From contig SVIC01000002.1 in the NCBI GenBank assembly GCA_015055515.1, positions 1 to 64,000 of the forward strand: 64,000 nucleotides of DNA, given 5' to 3'. The notes beneath the pieces were generated by a model that saw nothing but the letters and a program-made list of their open reading frames with translations, made no database searches and was not told the DNA's origin. Positions 1-7,363 of the stretch are shown here, in pieces. The position numbers were made by a program, and so were the translations under genes. Each line of letters begins with the position of its first letter. Position 1 is the stretch's first letter. This DNA is from Clostridiales bacterium. Its GTDB lineage: Bacteria > Bacillota > Clostridia > Christensenellales > UBA1242.

Positions 1-309
1 ATGCCATATTATCTATATAGACAGAAGAATATGTTAGGTAATCTAGAGAATATTGGATTTTTTAAGAATAAAAAAATGTGTGAATTTAATATCAACAGCA
101 TGGAAGAGACGCTGTCTGTCATTGCTTGTGGTGCAAACGCAATAAGCAAATGTATTGATTACAAAGCAAATAAGATTATGAGACATGCAAATGTAAAGAA
201 TATTGAAGAATATATAAGTAGATTGTCTGAAATGATGACAAAGAAATTTAATTTATTTGATATTTGTTATAAAAAAGACAACAATTTTGGTACAAAGCCT
301 TTACAATAA
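1..309 (+). CDS. hemZ: Oxygen-independent coproporphyrinogen dehydrogenase HemZ, C-terminal part (5' end outside window)
   Basis: About 100 C-terminal residues of a HemZ-type radical SAM enzyme, which oxidises coproporphyrinogen (or acts as a related HemN-like protein) in haem synthesis. The family-typical stretch PYYLYRQKNMLGNLENIGF and the following MEETLSVIACGANAISK are visible. The radical SAM CxxxCxxC part lies upstream of base 1, so the methionine at base 1 is almost certainly internal. Stop is TAA. The next gene, rpsO, follows after a structured leader. No other haem gene is present in this window, so the pathway cannot be judged here. Confidence 0.82.
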   Translation: MPYYLYRQKNMLGNLENIGFFKNKKMCEFNINSMEETLSVIACGANAISKCIDYKANKIMRHANVKNIEEYISRLSEMMTKKFNLFDICYKKDNNFGTKPLQ

Positions 310-330
310 ATAATATTTATGTTATATTAT
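301..330 (+). promoter_or_regulatory. Possible promoter for rpsO
   Basis: TTACAA (301-306) and TATATT (323-328) or TATTAT (325-330) lie 16-18 bases apart, across the hemZ stop codon. The boxes fit a housekeeping promoter only moderately. Confidence 0.35.
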
Positions 331-335
331 AGCGT

Positions 336-387
336 GACCTTTTGCTAAGGGTTTGGATTTCCTTTCAACCAACCACTTGGTTTAAGG
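336..387 (+). promoter_or_regulatory. Structured rpsO leader, candidate S15 autoregulatory RNA
   Basis: The leader folds into CCTT/AAGG (338-341 with 347-350) and a longer hairpin with CCTT (361-364) and AACCAA (367-372) pairing TTGGTT (377-382) and AAGG (384-387). The AAGG at 347-350 could pair with the CCTT at 361-364 instead, giving two competing folds. Ribosomal protein S15 represses its own mRNA through leader RNA in several bacteria. That this leader binds S15 is an inference from its position and its alternative pairings. Confidence 0.5.
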
Positions 388-415
388 CGAATAGATTAAT
401 AGGGAGGAATTAATA

Positions 416-679
416 ATGATTAACAAAGAGAAAAAGCAAAGCATTATTAAAGAATATGCTAGACAAGAAGGCGATACTGGTTCTTGCGAAGTTCAAATCG
501 CAGTACTTTCTGCTAGAATCGCAGAATTGACTGAGCATTTGAAGGTTAATAGAAATGATGAACATTCTCGTCGTGGCTTAATTAGACTTGTAAGCAGAAG
601 AAAGAAGTTAATTAAGTACATGGAAAGAGTTAACCTAGAAGGTGCTAGAGAATTAAAAGCTAAATTAGGAATTAGATAA
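416..679 (+). CDS. rpsO: 30S ribosomal protein S15
   Basis: Primary 16S rRNA-binding protein that nucleates the platform of the small subunit. The 87-residue product matches the family's usual 88-89 and has the familiar [24 protein letters not shown] and [18 protein letters not shown] blocks. The start follows GGGAGG with good spacing. It sits between hemZ and pnp; rpsO-pnp adjacency is widespread. A hairpin between the two genes may attenuate or end transcription. Confidence 0.97.
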   Translation: MINKEKKQSIIKEYARQEGDTGSCEVQIAVLSARIAELTEHLKVNRNDEHSRRGLIRLVSRRKKLIKYMERVNLEGARELKAKLGIR

Positions 680-692
680 ATCAAAATTTTTT

Positions 693-749
693 AGACGGTT
701 GAATTAATTATGTACTTTCAGTATATAATAATTAACCGTCTTCATTTTT
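693..749 (+). terminator. Hairpin between rpsO and pnp
   Basis: AGACGGTT (693-700) pairs with AACCGTCT (734-741), extended by AATTA/TAATT and followed by TTCATTTTT. It reads as a leaky terminator or processing site. In some bacteria PNPase controls its own mRNA at such a hairpin; that role is not shown here. Confidence 0.6.
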
Positions 750-766
750 AATTAAAAGGAGAAACA

Positions 767-2854
767 ATGGACAATTTTAAGACATTTGAAACAGAGATTG
801 GTGGCAAAAAAGTTAGTGTAGAGATTGGTAAATATGCGTTTCAAGCTAATGGTCATTGCATAGTAAAATGCGGTGATACAATGGTAATGTGTAATGTGTG
901 TATGTCAAAATCACCTAGACCTGGTCAAGATTTCTTCCCACTAAGTGTAGATTTTGACGAGAAATTATATGCAGTAGGGAAAATTCCAGGTGGATTTAAG
1001 AAGCGTGAGGGTAGACCTACCGATCAGGCAATACTTACTAGTAGGTTGATTGATAGACCTCTTAGACCGTTATTTCCAAAGGGGTTCTTTAACGATGTTA
1101 CGGTTATAGCAACACCACTAAGCATTGATTATAACATTGCACCTGAGCCACTAGCTATGTTTGCTAGTTCGATTGCATTAACTATCAGTGACATTCCATT
1201 TGCAGGACCTACTGGTAGTGTAGAAGTGGGCTTGGTTGATGGTGAATATATCATCAATCCTAATACAGAGCAAAAAGAGAAGAGTTTGATCGACTTGAAG
1301 GTTGCTGGTACCAAAGATGCTATTCTTATGGTAGAAGCTGGTGCAAAGGAAGTAACTGAGGAAGTAATGCTAAAAGGCATTATGTATGCACATGAAGAGA
1401 TCAAGAAGCAGGTTGCATTCCAGGAAAAGATTGCAGAGGAGCTAGGTGTTAAAAAGGCTGAAAATATTGACTATTATGTGATCGATGCTCAACTTGAGGC
1501 AGACGTAAAAGAGTATGGTCATCCAATTATGGAAAAAGTTATGGAGAACTTCGATCGTCATGTAAGAGATGCTGCAGAGGAAGAGGCAAATGCAGAGATT
1601 TTGGAGCATTTTGCAGAGATCTATCCTGATAGTGAGCGTCAGATCTTGGATGTATTATACAAAGTTAAGAAAGAGATAATGAGGACAAAGATCCTTACTA
1701 CTGGTGTAAGGCCAGATGGAAGAAAACTAGAAGAAATTAGACCAATTTGGTGCGAAGTTGGGTTGTTGCCTAGAGTACATGGTTCTGCTGTATTTACTAG
1801 AGGTGAGACACAAGCATTATCTACTTGTACATTAGGTAGTCTTAGAGATACTCAGATTCTAGATGGTATTGATGAGGAAGATGAGAAGAGATATATGCAT
1901 CATTACAACTTCCCAGGTTATTCAACAGGAGAGGCTAAATCATTAAAATCTGCTGGTAGACGTGAGATTGGTCACGGGGCATTAGCAGAAAGAGCTTTGC
2001 TTCCTGTGCTACCTAGCGAAGAGGATTTCCCATATGCGATAAGAACTGTTAGTGATATTCTTAGCAGTAATGGTTCTACTAGCCAAGCAAGTGTGTGTGG
2101 TAGCACATTAGCTCTTATGGATGCTGGTGTTCCTATTAAGGCTCCTGTTGCGGGCGTTGCTATGGGACTTATTAAGGACACAGATTCGGACAAAGTAGCA
2201 ATACTTACAGATATTCAAGGTCTAGAAGACTTCTTAGGAGACATGGACTTCAAGGTTGCAGGTACCAAAGATGGTATTACTGCGATCCAGATGGATATTA
2301 AGATTAAGGGTATTGATGAAAAGATATTAAAAGAAGCATTGGAGCGTGCAAGACAGGGAAGACTATTTATACTAGACAAAATGACTTCTGTTATTGCTGA
2401 GCCAAGAGCAGAGCTTAGCCCATATGCTCCTAAAATCATATCATTTAGCATTAATCCAGATAAGATTAAGGATGTTATAGGATCTGGTGGCAAGATGATT
2501 AATAAGATTATTGAGGAGACTGGTGTAAAGATTGATATAGAAGATGATGGTATGGTATCAATTGCTGGTATTGATCCAGAAATGAGTCAGAGAGCAAAAG
2601 AAATTATCTTGTCAATCACTGAGGACATAGAAGTAGGCAAGACATATACAGGAACAGTTGAGAGAATTATGCAATTCGGTGCTTTTGTTAACTTAGGCTA
2701 TGGCAAAGAGGGTATGATCCACATTTCAAAGCTTTCTTCTAAGAGAGTTGAAAAGGTGGAAGATGTAGTAAAAGTAGGAGATAAGGTAGAAGTCTCTGTA
2801 TTGAAGAATGAAAAGGGCAAGATAGACCTAAAATTAATTGGTGTATTTGCATAG
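767..2854 (+). CDS. pnp: Polynucleotide phosphorylase
   Basis: Phosphorolytic 3'-5' exoribonuclease of mRNA decay. The 695 residues hold two RNase PH-like domains, a KH domain with GSGG (in IKDVIGSGGKMINKI) and a C-terminal S1 domain (GKTYTGTVERIMQFGAFVNLGYGKEGMIHISKL, quoted in part). The catalytic second core motif appears as STSQASVCGSTLALMDAG. The N-terminal loop often written FFRRE reads FKKRE here, keeping the positive charge. SD AAGGAG is six bases before ATG. A strong terminator follows. RNase Y, the usual endonuclease partner, is encoded at 33.9-35.5 kb. Confidence 0.98.
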   Translation: MDNFKTFETEIGGKKVSVEIGKYAFQANGHCIVKCGDTMVMCNVCMSKSPRPGQDFFPLSVDFDEKLYAVGKIPGGFKKREGRPTDQAILTSRLIDRPLRPLFPKGFFNDVTVIATPLSIDYNIAPEPLAMFASSIALTISDIPFAGPTGSVEVGLVDGEYIINPNTEQKEKSLIDLKVAGTKDAILMVEAGAKEVTEEVMLKGIMYAHEEIKKQVAFQEKIAEELGVKKAENIDYYVIDAQLEADVKEYGHPIMEKVMENFDRHVRDAAEEEANAEILEHFAEIYPDSERQILDVLYKVKKEIMRTKILTTGVRPDGRKLEEIRPIWCEVGLLPRVHGSAVFTRGETQALSTCTLGSLRDTQILDGIDEEDEKRYMHHYNFPGYSTGEAKSLKSAGRREIGHGALAERALLPVLPSEEDFPYAIRTVSDILSSNGSTSQASVCGSTLALMDAGVPIKAPVAGVAMGLIKDTDSDKVAILTDIQGLEDFLGDMDFKVAGTKDGITAIQMDIKIKGIDEKILKEALERARQGRLFILDKMTSVIAEPRAELSPYAPKIISFSINPDKIKDVIGSGGKMINKIIEETGVKIDIEDDGMVSIAGIDPEMSQRAKEIILSITEDIEVGKTYTGTVERIMQFGAFVNLGYGKEGMIHISKLSSKRVEKVEDVVKVGDKVEVSVLKNEKGKIDLKLIGVFA

Positions 2855-2860
2855 AAAAAA

Positions 2861-2884
2861 CTGCTAATTATTAGCAGTTTTTTT
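2861..2884 (+). terminator. pnp terminator
   Basis: CTGCTAA (2861-2867) pairs with TTAGCAG (2871-2877), followed by seven T and preceded by an A-run. Confidence 0.93.
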
Positions 2885-2906
2885 GTAGTTTATTATCGGG
2901 AAATAT

Positions 2907-2927
2907 AAAAAAGACACAATGGTGTCT
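2907..2927 (-). terminator. Second terminator downstream of the SRP RNA
   Basis: Read on the minus strand, AGACAC-CATT-GTGTCT is followed by a T-run (complement of 2907-2912). It backs up the terminator built into the SRP RNA 3' end. Confidence 0.8.
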
Positions 2928-2940
2928 GTTAATTTTTATA

Positions 2941-3216
2941 AAAAAACCGTGCGATTGGCTTCGAAATCGTAACACATAGAAATTATATATTATAGACTCA
3001 TCTAAAGCTACCTTATGGCACATAACCAAATCCACTTAATGATGCTTCCTTCCGGACCTGACATGGTTCGTGGCAGGCTATTGCATAAGACCTTAAAATC
3101 AACACCTATAGTATATAATATTCTACATGCACTAGACACCCCTCAGCCAACCATTCAGTCCTGCGTATAGTTGGTTTCAGGTAACAGGGCACAACTAACT
3201 CCCCACCTAGCACGGT
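2941..3216 (-). ncRNA. ffs: Signal recognition particle RNA, long form with Alu domain
   Basis: On the minus strand the invariant SRP core GTCAGGTCCGGAAGGAAGCA (complement near 3043-3062) is present, as is a Bacillus/Clostridium-type Alu region beginning CCGTGCTAGGTGGGGAG. The 5' CCGTGC (3215-3210) pairs with 3' GCACGG (2952-2947), which runs straight into seven T, so RNA closure and terminator coincide. The length of about 270 nt equals the long SRP RNA of Firmicutes. A near-ideal promoter sits just upstream. The RNA scaffolds Ffh for membrane targeting of nascent proteins. Confidence 0.96.
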
Positions 3217-3222
3217 ATAAAT

Positions 3223-3251
3223 ATATTAACATAAAAATATAATAATAGCAA
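3223..3251 (-). promoter_or_regulatory. Promoter of SRP RNA
   Basis: Minus strand TTGCTA (3251-3246), 17 bases, TAATAT (3228-3223). Predicted start about 3216, just before the CCGTGC 5' end. Confidence 0.75.
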
Positions 3252-3279
3252 GTATATTTGTATTCACTAGTTAAATAAC

Positions 3280-3308
3280 TTGTAAAATATTGTTACATTT
3301 GATATACT
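3280..3308 (+). promoter_or_regulatory. Promoter of the HEPN-like/CBS gene
   Basis: TTGTAA (3280-3285), 17 bases, TATACT (3303-3308), divergent from the SRP RNA promoter. Confidence 0.65.
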
Positions 3309-3337
3309 AATTTATATTAATTAATATTGGAGTATAA

Positions 3338-4066
3338 ATGGAAAAAGAGAGTAGAGCAAGAAGATTTATTAATTGTTATAATATTATAGATCAAGCACTG
3401 CGTGTGCAAGGTGATATGTCTAAGTCTATTAGTTATACCGAGGCTGTAAGAAAGTCTGCTAGAACTAATGGTATTGTAAAAAAATATGAGGATGTGCTGG
3501 TAGATTATGGTAGGCTAAGAAATGCAATAGTTCATTCTGCAGACACTACCAAATTAATAGCAGAGCCAAATGAAGAGGTTGTGGAAGAATTTGAGAAGAT
3601 ATGTTCTTTAATTTGTTCACCTCCTCTGGCAGTAGATACTATTTGCAATAAAAAGTTTGCTAGTTTGGAACATAATGTAAAGTTGCATGATGTTATGCAA
3701 TTTATGTATCAAAGTGGTTATAGTAGTATTCCTATTTACAAGGATAGCATGCTAATTGGTGTTGCTAATGCTACTAAGATAACTAGGCTTTTGGGCAAGA
3801 AGTTGTATCAGAAGGAAGATATTAATAAGTATATTACAAGTACAACAATTGAAGAAGCTTTAAAAGATTTGTTTGAGAATAATTACTATACAATAGCCAA
3901 CGAGAAAACAACATTGGATAAAATCCTTAATTTGTTCTCGGAAAATAGAAAATTATTGTTAATAATTATTACAAAAAATGGCAGTCTGCTTGAACAACCA
4001 ATAGGCATTGTTACAGCAGGTGATATAATGGAAATAAATAAAATACTGGATAATTTTGGTGCATAA
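3338..4066 (+). CDS. CBS-domain protein with HEPN-like N-terminal domain
   Basis: A 242-residue soluble protein. Residues about 1-90 are helical and contain RNAIVH (R61-H66), the Rx4H signature of HEPN domains, in a context (YEDVLVDYGRLRNAIVHS) shared with a known family of clostridial CBS proteins. Residues about 100-240 form a CBS pair (KLHDVMQFMYQSGYSSIPIYKD, IGIVTAGDIMEINKIL in part), the usual adenine-nucleotide sensing module. The substrate and target are unknown. If the HEPN part is active it could be a nucleotide-gated RNase, but many HEPN domains are not enzymes. It stands alone with its own promoter between the SRP RNA and rpmB. Confidence 0.72.
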   Translation: MEKESRARRFINCYNIIDQALRVQGDMSKSISYTEAVRKSARTNGIVKKYEDVLVDYGRLRNAIVHSADTTKLIAEPNEEVVEEFEKICSLICSPPLAVDTICNKKFASLEHNVKLHDVMQFMYQSGYSSIPIYKDSMLIGVANATKITRLLGKKLYQKEDINKYITSTTIEEALKDLFENNYYTIANEKTTLDKILNLFSENRKLLLIIITKNGSLLEQPIGIVTAGDIMEINKILDNFGA

Positions 4067-4107
4067 AAATAAATAATATAAAAATTATCAAAAATTCAAA
4101 AAACTTG

Positions 4108-4136
4108 TTGCATTTAGTGTAATAATTTGATATAAT
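4108..4136 (+). promoter_or_regulatory. Promoter of rpmB
   Basis: TTGCAT (4108-4113), 17 bases, TATAAT (4131-4136). Confidence 0.75.
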
Positions 4137-4180
4137 AAATCGCGTTGAATTACAAATGACCTATGGGGGTGGATATTAAT

Positions 4181-4372
4181 ATGGCAAAAGAATGTTGTAT
4201 ATGCGGTAAGTCAAAGGTGGCAGGAAATCAAGTAAGCCACTCACATATTGCCACTAAGAGAAGTTGGGAAGCAAATCTTCAGAAGAAGAATGTTGATATT
4301 GATGGCAAGTTGACTAAGAAGTATATTTGCACAAGATGTCTAAAGACTTTGAAGAAAAGCGAAAATAATTAA
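4181..4372 (+). CDS. rpmB: 50S ribosomal protein L28
   Basis: Large-subunit protein of 63 residues. MAKECCICGKSKVAGNQVSHSH and the C-terminal YICTRCLKTLKK match L28; CxxC pairs at both ends show the zinc-binding form. An in-frame ATG at 4163 is rejected because GGGGGTGG (4165-4172), the evident ribosome binding site, overlaps it and sits eight bases before 4181. Own promoter and a perfect terminator make it monocistronic. Confidence 0.96.
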   Translation: MAKECCICGKSKVAGNQVSHSHIATKRSWEANLQKKNVDIDGKLTKKYICTRCLKTLKKSENN

Positions 4373-4378
4373 TTGTTA

Positions 4379-4404
4379 AGAGTTGTCCATGGACAACTCT
4401 TTTT
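4379..4404 (+). terminator. rpmB terminator
   Basis: Perfect 22-base palindrome: AGAGTTGTCC (4379-4388), AT, GGACAACTCT (4391-4400), then a short T-run. Confidence 0.93.
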
Positions 4405-4439
4405 GTTTTCTACAATATCTTGTTATTATTTATATTCAT

Positions 4440-4468
4440 TTGCTTAAAAACGGAAAAATATGTATAAT
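4440..4468 (+). promoter_or_regulatory. Promoter of the M50 protease-scpA-scpB operon
   Basis: TTGCTT (4440-4445), 17 bases, TATAAT (4463-4468), leaving a 5' UTR of about 110 bases. Confidence 0.6.
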
Positions 4469-4586
4469 ATATGAATAGTTATAATATAAATGTATGCAAA
4501 TGAATTAAATATTAATTGTTAAGATAATTTTGTTTATAATCATATTTCTTTATTAATTGTAAGAAAGCAATATCATAGGAGGGGAA

Positions 4587-5261
4587 ATGCTAGATTTTAT
4601 AGAAATGGGCTTGGGTGTAAAAGAGGTAATTGTGCTAACAATAAGTATGACCCTTGTTTTATTAATTTCATTTAGTCTTCATGAATATGCACATGCCTTG
4701 ATTGCTTATAAAAATGGTGATATGACCGCAAAGTCATTGGGAAGGCTAACTGTTAATCCGTTAGCTCATATTGATCCTATTGGTTTTGTTTGTTGTATGT
4801 TGTTTAACTTTGGATGGGCAAAGCCTGTACCTATTAACCCATTACATTTTAGAAATTATAAAAAAGGTATTGTAGCAACATCAATAGCAGGTGTAATTAC
4901 TAATTTAATCTTAGCGTTCATTGGATGTGGATTGTATTTTGCATATGTTTTATTTCTACAGCCATTAATTGTAAACCAGTATTTGTCAATACTATTAGGC
5001 TCTTTTTTATATTTTTTGTTTAATATTAACATTTGCCTAATGGTATTTAACTTATTACCTATTCCTCCACTGGATGGCTTTAATGTAATAAATGCTGTGA
5101 CAAAATACGGTAATAAATTCGTTCAATTTATGGAAAGATATGGAACAATTATATTGCTAATGATCTTAATATTTGGATCAAATATACTGGGTTGGCTGAT
5201 ATCTTATGTTGCTTTGCCGATTGAGTTGTTGTGGTCTTGGATCTTTGGTTTGTTTTTGTAG
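4587..5261 (+). CDS. Site-2-protease-like membrane metalloprotease (M50)
   Basis: A 224-residue polytopic membrane protein with the zinc motif HEYAH (32-36) in the first long hydrophobic segment and the second motif NLLPIPPLDG (155-164). This is the compact M50 group, without PDZ domain, commonly found directly upstream of scpA in Firmicutes. It cleaves substrates inside the membrane; its substrate is unknown. AGGAGGGG precedes the start. ScpA begins nine bases after the stop, so the two are co-transcribed. Confidence 0.88.
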   Translation: MLDFIEMGLGVKEVIVLTISMTLVLLISFSLHEYAHALIAYKNGDMTAKSLGRLTVNPLAHIDPIGFVCCMLFNFGWAKPVPINPLHFRNYKKGIVATSIAGVITNLILAFIGCGLYFAYVLFLQPLIVNQYLSILLGSFLYFLFNINICLMVFNLLPIPPLDGFNVINAVTKYGNKFVQFMERYGTIILLMILIFGSNILGWLISYVALPIELLWSWIFGLFL

Positions 5262-5269
5262 GGTGAGGT

Positions 5270-6046
5270 ATGGAAGAGAAAATAGAAAATGTTATATTGG
5301 TAAATGATGAACAAACGGGTGATAGTGCACTTCAATTCCAATTTGCTGGACAGGTTGGGCCTATTGGACTACTTGTATATCTAGTAAAGAAGAACAAGCT
5401 TGAAATAGAAGAGGTGAGGTTGGCAGATATTACCGATCAATATCTGAAGATGATAGAGGGTATTGAAAAGCTAGATTTAGAGGTTGCTAGTGAATTTATA
5501 GTTGTTGCTACAGAGTTAATAGAAATCAAAAGTAAAACATTGTTGCCATCAACAAAAGATATAGAAGATGACGAAGAAGATCCGGAATATCTGATCAAAC
5601 TACGAATGAAAGAATATGAAATGATGCAGGAAATGAGTGGCAAGTTACGAGAAATTGAAAATACAGAAGTCTTCTATAAATCCCCCGAGCCAGAAGCAGG
5701 CAAGTATAGAGTAAAGATTAAGGATATGCAACTTGATGCACTGCTTGATGCTTTTACAAGGTTCATGCTTAAAAATGTGAAAAAAGAAGCAGAGGCTACT
5801 GAAACTAAACAAGTAGTAAAAGAAAGATTTACTGTAGAGCAAAAGATAGCTAATATAAAAGATGCATTATTAATTAATAAAACAATAAAATTTAGTCAAC
5901 TAATGTCTCAAAGCACATCAAAAAATGAGATAGTAACAACATTTATGGCTCTACTAGAATTGTTAAAATTACAGAATATTAAAGTCAAGCAGAGTGATTT
6001 GTTTGAGGATATTGATATTATAAGGAATGAAGAAGATAATGGATAA
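5270..6046 (+). CDS. scpA: Segregation and condensation protein A (kleisin)
   Basis: Bridges the SMC dimer and recruits ScpB for chromosome condensation. The 258 residues show the kleisin N-terminus (GPIGLLVYLVKKNKLEIEEVRLADITDQYL), an acidic centre, and the C-terminal winged helix that binds the SMC head (FSQLMSQSTSKNEIVTTFMALLELLKLQ in part). The familiar FxGPLDLL is altered to FAGQVGPIGLL. It overlaps scpB and follows the M50 gene. Confidence 0.95.
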   Translation: MEEKIENVILVNDEQTGDSALQFQFAGQVGPIGLLVYLVKKNKLEIEEVRLADITDQYLKMIEGIEKLDLEVASEFIVVATELIEIKSKTLLPSTKDIEDDEEDPEYLIKLRMKEYEMMQEMSGKLREIENTEVFYKSPEPEAGKYRVKIKDMQLDALLDAFTRFMLKNVKKEAEATETKQVVKERFTVEQKIANIKDALLINKTIKFSQLMSQSTSKNEIVTTFMALLELLKLQNIKVKQSDLFEDIDIIRNEEDNG

Positions 6047-6752
6047 TTTGAAAGAAATTATAGAAGGAATATTGTTTGTATCCGGTGATGGAGTTGCGTT
6101 CTCTGACATCGCAGAGAAATTAAATGTAGAGATAGAAGAAGTTGCATCTGCAGTGGATGAGTTGAAAAAAGATCGGGAAGAAACGCAATCGGGTATCCAA
6201 GTAGTAGTATTTAATAATAAGGCACAGTTATCATCAAATAAGGCGTATGTAAATGAAATTGCAGAGGTATTAAATCCTATAAGAGAAAGAGCGCTAACAA
6301 AGACAGTATTGGAAGTCTTGTCAATAATTGCTTATAAACAGCCAATTACACGTATGGAGATAGAGGCAATAAGGGAATCGAAGAACTGTGATTATGCAGT
6401 GAACGCTCTTCTAGAAAACGACCTTATATGCGTTGTTGGAAGAAAGGATACAGTAGGAAAACCATTAGAATTTGGAACGACAGATAATTTCTTAAAGAAG
6501 TTTGGATTAACAAGTATTGGGGATTTGCCTGAGTATGAAGAACTACTGGAAAGAATACAAATCATTAAGGAGTCTTATAAGAAAGAAGATAGTAGTCTAT
6601 TTAATTTTAATAACATGCCAGAGGATATAGCAAATCAAGACAAGATTGACGAAGAGGCAGAGATAGATGAGGAAGATATACTTAATAATTTAACAACGTT
6701 AGACAGCGAAGAAGAAATATATGATTTCGATGATGATGCTACTTTTGTATAA
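6039..6752 (+). CDS. scpB: Segregation and condensation protein B
   Basis: Winged-helix partner of ScpA in the SMC complex. MDNLKEIIEGILFVSGDGV and LTKTVLEVLSIIAYKQPITRMEIEAIRE match ScpB; the VVGRKDTVGKPLEFGTTDNFLKKFGL block is the usual second winged helix. The family N-terminus supports the ATG at 6039 rather than an in-frame ATG at 6027, giving an eight-base overlap with scpA. The last ~50 residues are an acidic tail (EEAEIDEEDILNN) not usual in length. A terminator follows. Confidence 0.95.
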   Translation: MDNLKEIIEGILFVSGDGVAFSDIAEKLNVEIEEVASAVDELKKDREETQSGIQVVVFNNKAQLSSNKAYVNEIAEVLNPIRERALTKTVLEVLSIIAYKQPITRMEIEAIRESKNCDYAVNALLENDLICVVGRKDTVGKPLEFGTTDNFLKKFGLTSIGDLPEYEELLERIQIIKESYKKEDSSLFNFNNMPEDIANQDKIDEEAEIDEEDILNNLTTLDSEEEIYDFDDDATFV

Positions 6753-6788
6753 GAAATTATAATTATATAAATATATGCATAAAATAAA

Positions 6789-6811
6789 ATGGCTATTGTA
6801 GCCATTTTTTT
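6789..6811 (+). terminator. scpB terminator
   Basis: ATGGCTA (6789-6795), TTG, TAGCCAT (6799-6805), then a seven-T run. Confidence 0.9.
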
Positions 6812-6852
6812 AATAAATATATCATTCAAATATAAAATTTATATTAAAAGTG

Positions 6853-6881
6853 TTGCAAAAAGTAGAACTATTAAGTATAAT
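6853..6881 (+). promoter_or_regulatory. Promoter of asp23-fakA
   Basis: TTGCAA (6853-6858), 17 bases, TATAAT (6876-6881). Confidence 0.75.
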
Positions 6882-6900
6882 CTATATGTAGTTGTGAGAT

Positions 6901-6934
6901 GGTTTTTTGTATTTGTTGATTTATCAACAAAACC
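6901..6934 (+). other. Hairpin in the 5' UTR of the Asp23 gene
   Basis: TTGTTGAT (6913-6920), TT, ATCAACAA (6923-6930), with an outer GGTT/AACC pair (6901-6904 with 6931-6934). There is no T-run, so it is not a terminator. It may affect mRNA stability; function is unknown. Confidence 0.5.
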
Positions 6935-6974
6935 GTATTTCAATTATTAATAATGATAATTCTTAGGGGGTTAT

Positions 6975-7322
6975 ATGGCAGTAAAGACATCGAATGCGTA
7001 TGGAAAAATAACAATAGATGATAATGCTATTGCTTGCGTTACAGGGCATATTGCTAGAGAGTGCTATGGTGTTATCGATTTGGCCAGCCAAGGTTTCAAG
7101 GGGTCTTTCAAATCTGTTAAGAAGAAATCATTATCTAATGGTGTAAAGATCAAGACTATTGGTAATAGAATATATATCGATCTTGATGTTATATTGAAGT
7201 TTGGTGTATCTATCTCAACCGTTACAGATAATCTAAAGAGTTCAATTAAGTATGGTGTAGAGAGTTTTACAGGAATGATAATTGACTCTGTGAATATAAA
7301 TGTTGTTGGTGTTAGGGTATAA
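6975..7322 (+). CDS. Asp23/Gls24 family envelope-stress protein (YloU-like)
   Basis: A 115-residue DUF322 protein. Recognisable features are GKITIDDNAIACVTGHIARECYGV and the closing VESFTGMIIDSVNINVVGVRV. Such proteins are abundant, membrane-associated and tied to envelope homeostasis, but their biochemical role is open. The start follows AGGGGG. The gene is 41 bases before fakA, the common yloU-yloV arrangement, so co-transcription is likely. Confidence 0.93.
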   Translation: MAVKTSNAYGKITIDDNAIACVTGHIARECYGVIDLASQGFKGSFKSVKKKSLSNGVKIKTIGNRIYIDLDVILKFGVSISTVTDNLKSSIKYGVESFTGMIIDSVNINVVGVRV

Positions 7323-7363
7323 CCTTTTTAGCCAATATCGATTGAAATCCAAGGAGCAATTAA

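Noticed and set aside
4163-4180. Upstream ATG for L28
   Set aside because: It lies at the edge of the GGGGGTGG ribosome binding site, and the family begins at MAKxCxxCGK.
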